Below, one piece after another: positions 58,744-64,000 of a stretch of 64,000 nucleotides of DNA (position 1 is its first letter; each line of letters opens with the position of its first letter). Location of the stretch: the NCBI RefSeq assembly GCF_000379685.1, contig NZ_KB903249.1, positions 600,795 to 664,794 of the forward strand, given 5' to 3'. Position numbers and translations under genes: made by a program. The notes beneath the pieces are model-generated. The model was not told where the DNA came from. It ran no database searches and saw nothing but the letters and a program-made list of their open reading frames with translations. The stretch is from Catelliglobosispora koreensis DSM 44566 (GTDB taxonomy: Bacteria > Actinomycetota > Actinomycetes > Mycobacteriales > Micromonosporaceae).

Positions 58744-59580
58744 TCAGCGGAAGGCGTCGGCGTGATCTTGGGCCCAGGCCGCGAAGGTGCGGGCGGGCTT
58801 GCCGGTGATCTGCTCGAAATCGTGGCTCACCGGTTCGGGATTGTCCACAATGGAGGCCCAGTGGTTCAGGGCGGCATCGACAAACGTGGCATCGCCCCAA
58901 GCGGCGAGCAGACCTTGCCGTGCGTCCTCAACCGGCAATTCCTCCCAGCGCACCTCACGGCCGACTGCGTCACCGATGAGGCGCACCTGGTCGGCCTGGC
59001 TGAGCACTTGCGGTCCGGTGAGCGTGGGTCTGGCACCGATCAGGTCGCTGGTGAGCAGGGCTTTGAGAGCGACATCGGCGACATCGTTCTCGTGAACAGG
59101 GGAGCGTTTGGCCTCGCCGTAAGGCCAGCGCACCACGCTGTCTGTCTTAATCTGATCAGCCCACCCCAGCGCGTTGACTGCGAGCCCTCCGGCCCGCAGG
59201 AAGGTGTAGTCGAGCCCGGACTGGGCAATGAGGTGCTCCAGTTGGCCCCACACCCCGTTGGATTCGGGTTCGCGGCTGTCGTCTACCGCCATCGCCGAGA
59301 CGTAGACCACTCGCTTCACTCGGCCAGCCAGGATCTCGATCACTGAGCCGGCCGTGTCGGCAGACATGAACGGCCACAACAGGAACACACTGTCGGCACC
59401 ATCTGCCGCGCGGGCGATGGCCGCAGGATCGGTGAAGTCACCGGTAATCGAATAGGTGCCGTGTACGGGTTTGCGGGCGAATGCCGTGACATCGGCTCCC
59501 GCAGTTTTCAGGCCTTGCAGTACATGACGGCCGATGTTTCCGCTGGCGCCGGTGACAAGAATTCGCTTCAAGTTGGTCAT
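58744..59580 (-). CDS. NAD(P)H-binding NmrA/QorB-like oxidoreductase
   Basis: 278 residues from the ATG at 59580 (MTNLKRILVTGASGNIG). Atypical short-chain dehydrogenase: Rossmann GASGNIGRHV at the start, then SITGDFTDPAAIARAADGAD and LLWPFMSAD. No classical catalytic Tyr-x-x-x-Lys is obvious, as in NmrA/QorB quinone reductases or NAD(P)H-sensing regulators. It is divergent from soxR across 51 bases holding a MerR-type operator, which suggests induction by redox-cycling compounds. Confidence 0.88.
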   Translation of the reverse strand: MTNLKRILVTGASGNIGRHVLQGLKTAGADVTAFARKPVHGTYSITGDFTDPAAIARAADGADSVFLLWPFMSADTAGSVIEILAGRVKRVVYVSAMAVDDSREPESNGVWGQLEHLIAQSGLDYTFLRAGGLAVNALGWADQIKTDSVVRWPYGEAKRSPVHENDVADVALKALLTSDLIGARPTLTGPQVLSQADQVRLIGDAVGREVRWEELPVEDARQGLLAAWGDATFVDAALNHWASIVDNPEPVSHDFEQITGKPARTFAAWAQDHADAFR

Positions 59581-59596
59581 GATCACAGCATCAAAC

Positions 59597-59617
59597 GTGA
59601 ACCTAAGTTCAGGTCAA
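59597..59617. promoter_or_regulatory. SoxR-type operator between divergent promoters
   Basis: TGAACCT-AAGTTC-AGGTCA, a MerR-style imperfect palindrome (59598-59616). Rightward: GTGAAC - 17 - TAGAAT. Leftward: TTGACC - 19 - GATGCT; a 19-base spacer is the hallmark of MerR/SoxR-activated promoters, placing activation on the oxidoreductase gene. Confidence 0.65.
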
Positions 59618-59631
59618 GCTAGAATCTTCAG

Positions 59632-60072
59632 ATGTCCGCGATCGCTCAGGAACTAACCATCGGTGAGGTGTCGCATCGCAGTGGGGTGCCGGTGTCTGCC
59701 TTACGTTTCTACGAGCGCCGGCGGCTGATCGGTGCCCGGCGGACCAGTGGCAACCAGCGGCGGTATCACCGCAGCGTGCTGCGCCGTGTGGCGTTCATCC
59801 GTGCTTCGCAGAGTGTGGGAATTCCGCTGGCGAAGATCGCAGAGGTGCTCACGTTTCTGCCCCCGGATGCCCCTCCAACTCGTGAGTTTTGGGTGCGCGC
59901 ATCACAATGCTGGAGCGAAACGCTGAACGAGCGCATCGCCATCATGGAACGGCTTCGCGATCGCTTCACCGAATGCATCGGTTGCGGGTGCCTGTCGTTC
60001 CAGCAGTGTGGGCTGGTTAATCCGCGTGACGTGCTCGGCGATCAGGGACCTGGCGCGCACCTGCTGACGTAA
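59632..60072 (+). CDS. soxR: SoxR redox-sensing regulator
   Basis: 146 residues of the MerR family: LTIGEVSHRSGVPVSALRFY helix-turn-helix, long dimerisation helix, and near the C-terminus CIGCGCLSFQQC, the four-Cys cluster (C-x2-C-x-C-x5-C) that holds a [2Fe-2S] centre in SoxR. In actinomycetes SoxR reacts directly to redox-active compounds such as quinones or antibiotics. Divergent from its probable target, the NAD(P)H-binding oxidoreductase. Confidence 0.95.
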   Translation: MSAIAQELTIGEVSHRSGVPVSALRFYERRRLIGARRTSGNQRRYHRSVLRRVAFIRASQSVGIPLAKIAEVLTFLPPDAPPTREFWVRASQCWSETLNERIAIMERLRDRFTECIGCGCLSFQQCGLVNPRDVLGDQGPGAHLLT

Positions 60073-60199
60073 CCGGCTTGTGCGCCACCGAGAGTAGCTG
60101 GTGTGCACAATGGACCCCCTTGCGGTGGCTAGAACGGCGAGGTTGCCACGGTCGTCTTCGCGGCTGCGTGCAATCTAGCGCGGACGGTAGGTGGCGGGT

Positions 60200-61561
60200 A
60201 TGGTCCTGGCCATGCCAAACCTCCCGGACAGGATGGCCGCACTGATGCCGGGAATCCTGGCCGACTTGGAAGCCCTGGTCCGCATTCCCGGAATTGCCTT
60301 TGACGGGTATGACTTTGAGCCGCTTGAGCGATCAGCGCAGGCCGTCGCCGGACTGTTTCGCGGGGCAGGCCTGAGCAACGCGCGGGTTGAGCGCATCGAC
60401 GGGGGTCACCTTGCTGTTATCGGCCACCGTGCCGCTCCTGCCGGTGCGCCGACTGTGCTTTTCTATGCCCACCATGACGTTCAGCCGGTGGGGGATCCGT
60501 CGCTTTGGGACACTCCGCCGTTCGAGCCTACGGAACGTCATGGCCGGCTTTTCGGGCGTGGAGCCGCTGACGACAAAGCCGGTGTCATGGCTCATGTTGC
60601 CGCCTTGCGTGCTTTCGACGGTGATCCGCCCGTGGGTGTTGCGGTGTTCGTTGAGGGCGAGGAGGAGTTCAGCACCAGGTCGCTGGAGCCTTTGCTGCAC
60701 AAGCATCGCCGGGAACTCGCCGCCGATGTTGTTGTCGTTGCTGACTCGGCGAACTGGGCGGTGGGTCAGCCCGCCCTGACCACGTCGTTGCGTGGTGCGG
60801 TAAGCGCAGTGGTGGAGGTACGCACCGCGACACACGCTGTCCATAGTGGAATCTATGGTGGCGCCGCACCGGATGCGCTGACGGCCTTGTGTCGCCTGCT
60901 GGCAACTTTGCATGACGCTGCGGGAGATCTCGCGGTCGAAGGACTCACGCGTGCCTCCCGGTCCGCCATCGACTATCCGGAGCACCGTTTCCGGTCAGAC
61001 GCGGGTTTGCTGGATTCGGTGTCGCTGATCGGCACCGGGCCCATTGCCGATCGCCTCTGGGCACGTCCGTCGATCGCCGTCCTAGGGCTGGATGCGCCGT
61101 CGGTTGCTAATGCACCTAATGCGCTGACTCCTGTGGCGCGAGCCAGGATCTCGATGCGGCTGGCCCCTGGTGACGAGGCGATGCGAGCTTTCGGTAACCT
61201 TCGCGACCATCTGTTGCGGCACGCTCCGTGGGGCGCCGAGGTCACGGTGACACACCGTGCTTCAGGGCAGCCGTGGGCCGTTGATGCGATCGGTCCGGCG
61301 TTCACGGCGGCGCGGGCGGCTTTCACCGCGGCGTGGGATGGTGTTGCCCCTGTCGATGTGGGCATGGGCGGCTCGATCCCCGTGGTTGAGGTGCTTACGA
61401 AGCTTTATCCAGAAGCGACGCTGCTCGTCACCGGTGTCGAAGATCCCGACTCACGGGCTCATGGAACAAATGAGAGCCTTCACCTCGGCGACTTCCACCG
61501 GGTCTGCCTCGCTGAAGCGTTGTTGCTGGAAAACCTTGCGGCAACGCTATCCGGCCGGTAG
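60200..61561 (+). CDS. M20-family metallopeptidase (dipeptidase)
   Basis: 453 residues from the ATG at 60200, preceded by AGGTGG; a GTG at 60191 and an ATG at 60212 are alternatives. Two-zinc site residues seen: FYAHHDVQPVGD (His), RGAADDKAG (Asp), EGEEEFSTR (Glu pair), VVADSANW (Asp), and the C-terminal AHGTNESLHLGDF (His). The lid/dimer domain lies between about 190 and 300. It probably removes amino acids from dipeptides or small peptides in the cytoplasm. No operon partner; the following genes run in the other direction. Confidence 0.92.
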   Translation: MVLAMPNLPDRMAALMPGILADLEALVRIPGIAFDGYDFEPLERSAQAVAGLFRGAGLSNARVERIDGGHLAVIGHRAAPAGAPTVLFYAHHDVQPVGDPSLWDTPPFEPTERHGRLFGRGAADDKAGVMAHVAALRAFDGDPPVGVAVFVEGEEEFSTRSLEPLLHKHRRELAADVVVVADSANWAVGQPALTTSLRGAVSAVVEVRTATHAVHSGIYGGAAPDALTALCRLLATLHDAAGDLAVEGLTRASRSAIDYPEHRFRSDAGLLDSVSLIGTGPIADRLWARPSIAVLGLDAPSVANAPNALTPVARARISMRLAPGDEAMRAFGNLRDHLLRHAPWGAEVTVTHRASGQPWAVDAIGPAFTAARAAFTAAWDGVAPVDVGMGGSIPVVEVLTKLYPEATLLVTGVEDPDSRAHGTNESLHLGDFHRVCLAEALLLENLAATLSGR

Positions 61562-61730
61562 GGGACCCCCGGCAGTGGTGGCCTGTGCCCGGCCGCGTCG
61601 GTGCGGTGACAACGGCGAGGGTTGCCGTAGCGGCCCGTGGCCGCCGTTGGGGCCAATGGCTGGCGTCGTGCAGTTGCGCTCACAAGCAAAGCGGTGCTGG
61701 CCTAGTTCCGCCAGGCCAACGTAGCCGCGC

Positions 61731-62135
61731 TTACAACGATTTGGCCGCGGCGAAGGACAGGAACACCACGGTGGCGATCGAGCCCAGGGTGAAGGCCACC
61801 ATGATCACCTCGGTGGCGGCGGCCAGGACGCGACTGCCGACAGTGCGGCTTACCTTGTCCACATTGGAGGGATTGCGGCTGTCGTAACGGACCTCGATGC
61901 GATCGCCTACGGTGGGCACGTGGCCGGGTTCCACAAGGGTAAGAAGAACCGACGGGCCGGCGTCGAGCCGTACGAGGAGACGATGGCTCACGCGCTCGTA
62001 TTCGTGAATGTCGCGGCGTGTCTCCACCGTTGCCCAGCCGGTGACACCGCGCAGGCGGCGCTGCCAAACCTTCACATAGGACAGTGTCACGCTGAAGGCG
62101 AAGATGACCGAGACGCCGAGAAGCACCAGAATCAT
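61731..62135 (-). CDS. DUF3592-like small membrane protein
   Basis: 134 residues from the ATG at 62135 (MILVLLGVSVIFAFSVTLSY); the frame upstream overlaps the MOSC gene. Two membrane helices at the ends (the N-terminal one and MVAFTLGSIATVVFLSFAAA) flank a small beta domain (SHRLLVRLDAGPSVLLTLVE, VGDRIEVRYDSRNPSNVDKV). The V-G-D-x-I-x-V-x-Y-D-x-x-N-P motif is that of DUF3592 proteins; their job is unknown. The start overlaps the stop of the MOSC gene by four bases. Confidence 0.8.
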   Translation of the reverse strand: MILVLLGVSVIFAFSVTLSYVKVWQRRLRGVTGWATVETRRDIHEYERVSHRLLVRLDAGPSVLLTLVEPGHVPTVGDRIEVRYDSRNPSNVDKVSRTVGSRVLAAATEVIMVAFTLGSIATVVFLSFAAAKSL

Positions 62136-62605
62136 GGCGCCATTGTGCGCTGATGCTGGGCTTGCGCGATTGTTATCCCGTTGGCTGGACGGTCCTCTAT
62201 GGACACCGGATCGCCGGCCCACACCTCGCCGGGCTCCAGCACGCGCAGCCATGCGCCAGGCCGGTTCGAGCGGGCGAAGGTTTTCATCCAGCGGGGCTCG
62301 CCCATCATGTGCTGAAACGCGATATCGAGGATGCGCCCAGGCACCAACTGCACCATCAGCCGTGGGCCGATGCGCCATGTTTCGCCGATGACCGCGTTGC
62401 CCAGATCGAGGTCCTCGGTGGTGATGGTCTCGCCGAAGAGCCCGTTGGGGAGCCGGCGGCTAAGCCGTGCTTGCCACCAGTCGTAGTCGTCCCGGGCATA
62501 GGCGTAAACGTCATCGCCAACGGGCACCGTGACCAGGTGGTCGACGGGGTGTTTGCTGAAGCCCGCGCCGGGCTGGGGCAGATTGACCGAGAGGATTCTG
62601 CTCAC
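62132..62605 (-). CDS. MOSC-domain protein (YiiM-like), degenerate
   Basis: 157 residues with a clear relation to YiiM-type MOSC proteins: VYAYARDDYDWWQARLSRRL, LFGETITTEDLDLGNAVIGE, WRIGPRLMVQLVPGR and RPGAWLRVLEPGEVWAGDPV. But about 35 residues of the usual N-terminal half are missing (the conserved GDEQADRRVHGG segment), and the MOSC Cys in the PRIPC position reads GRILDIAF. Both would remove metal/sulfur-transfer activity in MOSC enzymes. The frame is open and codon use normal. It may be a pseudo-enzyme or a decaying gene. Confidence 0.8.
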   Translation of the reverse strand: MSRILSVNLPQPGAGFSKHPVDHLVTVPVGDDVYAYARDDYDWWQARLSRRLPNGLFGETITTEDLDLGNAVIGETWRIGPRLMVQLVPGRILDIAFQHMMGEPRWMKTFARSNRPGAWLRVLEPGEVWAGDPVSIEDRPANGITIAQAQHQRTMAP

Positions 62606-62694
62606 GCCTGGAAGCTAACCACTGCTGGTCATCGGCGCCACGTAATTTCACCGATGGTAGGGTATTCATGATACTCGATCTAAGGAGATCGCGA

Positions 62695-64000
62695 ATGAAG
62701 ATCAGATCATTAGTGGCGATCGTCGCTGCGACCCTCCTGACCATCAGCGCCGCACCTGCCGTCAGTGCGGCCGAAGCCGGATTACCGGCAGCCACGGGTC
62801 CAGTGATCCAAGCCGGCGGATTCGACCTGACCCGGCCCGAAGTAGTGGCAACAGGAATGCAGGTGCCATGGGGCCTGGGGTTCCTGCCCGATGGCAGCGC
62901 GCTCGCGGCGGAAAGGGGCACAGCGCGGATCTTCCGCCTGCGTCCCGGCATGGCTCCTGTTCAGGTGGCCACCGTCCCCGGGGTGGTGCCCAGCGGTGAA
63001 GCCGGCCTGCTGGGGCTGGCCGTATCACCAAATTACGCGACCGATGGATTCGTCTACGTCTATCACACGGCTAGCGCCGATAACCGCATCGTCCGGTTCA
63101 GATTGGACAGTCCGGCCACGGTGCAGGTGGTGCGATCCGGCATCCCCAAGGCGAGCGTTCACGACGGCGGCCGGATCGCGTTTGGGCCAGACGGCATGCT
63201 TTACGTGGGCACCGGTGATGCCAACAACACCGCCAACGCCCAGAATCTCAACACCACGGCGGGCAAAATCCTGCGTATGAACCCGGATGGGTCCGTTCCG
63301 CCGGGCAACCCGTTCAGCAACTCGGTCGTGTACAGCTATGGCCACCGCAACGTGCAAGGGCTTGCCTGGGACGCGCAGGGACGGCTGTATGCCACCGAGT
63401 TCGGCCAGAACACGACCGACGAGGTAAACCAGATCGTGGCGGGCGGCAACTATGGCTGGCCGACGTGCGAAGGCACTTGCAGCAACCCGCAGTTCCGCAA
63501 TCCCATCGTCACCTGGACGACGGCCGAAGCCTCGCCCAGTGGTGCGGCAATCGCCAACGGAACCTTGTTCGCAGCCGCTTTGCGGGGTACCAGGCTGTGG
63601 CTGGTGCCGCTCAACGGAAGCGGCGGCACTAGCGGGCCACCGTCTTCTGAGTTGCAAGGCGCCTATGGCCGAATCCGTACCGTCGTGATTGGACCGGACG
63701 GCTACCTGTGGATCGCGACCAGTAACCGGGACGGCCGGGGTACCCCGATCGCCACCGACGATCGTGTGGTCCGCTTCCCGCCAAGTACCAGTGGTGGCAC
63801 CGTTTTTGAGGACACCTTCGAGACCAATCGCGGCTGGGTGGCCAATCCAAACGGGACAGACACGGCAACCTCGGGCCGCCTCGAACGCGGCGACCCGGAA
63901 GCCACCACTTCAGGTGGCGCTACCTATCAGCTGGGCACCACGACGAGCGGCGTTAACTGTCTCGTGACCGGGCGTCTGGCCAATGGTTCCGTTGGTGCCA
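62695..64000 (+). CDS. Secreted sorbosone/glucose-dehydrogenase-like protein, 3' part outside window
   Basis: 435 residues visible, open to the window edge. Start ATG at 62695 after AAGGAGATCGCGA. Signal peptide MKIRSLVAIVAATLLTISAA ending PAVSAAEA. Beta-propeller of the PQQ-dependent sugar dehydrogenase (GSDH) family: MQVPWGLGFLPDGSALAAER, SGEAGLLGLAVSPNYATDG, HDGGRIAFGPDGMLYVGTGD and YSYGHRNVQGLAWD with the conserved His and Arg. From about residue 370 a second domain starts (DTFETNRGWVANPNGTDTAT), a jelly-roll seen at the ends of secreted hydrolases. It probably oxidises a sugar outside the cell, or binds glycans. Confidence 0.92.
   Translation, partial: MKIRSLVAIVAATLLTISAAPAVSAAEAGLPAATGPVIQAGGFDLTRPEVVATGMQVPWGLGFLPDGSALAAERGTARIFRLRPGMAPVQVATVPGVVPSGEAGLLGLAVSPNYATDGFVYVYHTASADNRIVRFRLDSPATVQVVRSGIPKASVHDGGRIAFGPDGMLYVGTGDANNTANAQNLNTTAGKILRMNPDGSVPPGNPFSNSVVYSYGHRNVQGLAWDAQGRLYATEFGQNTTDEVNQIVAGGNYGWPTCEGTCSNPQFRNPIVTWTTAEASPSGAAIANGTLFAAALRGTRLWLVPLNGSGGTSGPPSSELQGAYGRIRTVVIGPDGYLWIATSNRDGRGTPIATDDRVVRFPPSTSGGTVFEDTFETNRGWVANPNGTDTATSGRLERGDPEATTSGGATYQLGTTTSGVNCLVTGRLANGSVGA

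Overview
The window is high-GC DNA with GTG/ATG starts, strong AGGAGG-type ribosome sites, three giant AfsR/SARP-type regulators, F420-linked enzymology, a SoxR with its Fe-S cysteines and YtrA-type regulation. This points to a filamentous actinomycete, most likely a member of the Pseudonocardiaceae; genus cannot be fixed from sequence alone. No tRNA, rRNA, CRISPR array or intact insertion sequence was found. Two genes are cut by the window edges: an acyltransferase at the left and a sorbosone/glucose-dehydrogenase-like secreted protein at the right.

Layout. 1-642: edge-truncated acyltransferase-3. 1085-5658: AfsR-like regulator followed by an intact epoxide hydrolase and a TIGR03086-type protein. 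5754-7756: two-component system. 7837-11147: extracytoplasmic flavin electron-transfer set (ferric-reductase-like membrane protein, FMN-carrying protein, ApbE). 11247-15117: a persulfide/sulfite detoxification regulon (CstR, three rhodanese-containing proteins including a CstB-like fusion, a TauE exporter, a 57-aa Cys-rich protein), with four near-identical CstR-type operators. 15421-16650: membrane acyltransferase. 16806-24410: reductive pyrimidine catabolism under a MocR regulator with a shared 22-bp promoter element. 24609-24704: relic of a TIR gene. 25056-28734: GGDEF-EAL protein, Tat-exported cyclase, membrane-anchored protein. 28922-30546: SAH riboswitch plus terminator in front of ahcY. 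30672-34711: acyltransferase, YtrA-type operon, and a TetR divergent from an epoxide hydrolase homologue that has lost its catalytic residues. 34776-38527: graspetide (ATP-grasp RiPP) operon. 39074-41801: frameshifted AfsR-like gene. 41912-55187: six-Cys secreted protein and a 3,896-aa RHS/YD-repeat polymorphic toxin with nested lectin domains, a Hint protease and a C-terminal nuclease, then a likely immunity gene and a membrane-anchored protein. 55265-58324: third AfsR-like gene. 58744-60072: SoxR divergent from an NAD(P)H-binding oxidoreductase. 60200-64000: M20 peptidase, membrane protein, degenerate MOSC protein and the truncated dehydrogenase.

The best candidate for an undescribed system is the graspetide operon at 34776-38527. 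It has two tandem precursors with equal-length, Thr-ladder, Cys-rich cores ending in the invariant VTDDACF, a third leader-like paralogue without that core, one ATP-grasp ligase and one exporter. The sulfur regulon, the pseudo-epoxide hydrolase, the pyrimidine cluster without a classical dihydropyrimidine dehydrogenase, and the riboswitch-terminator arrangement are further points of interest.
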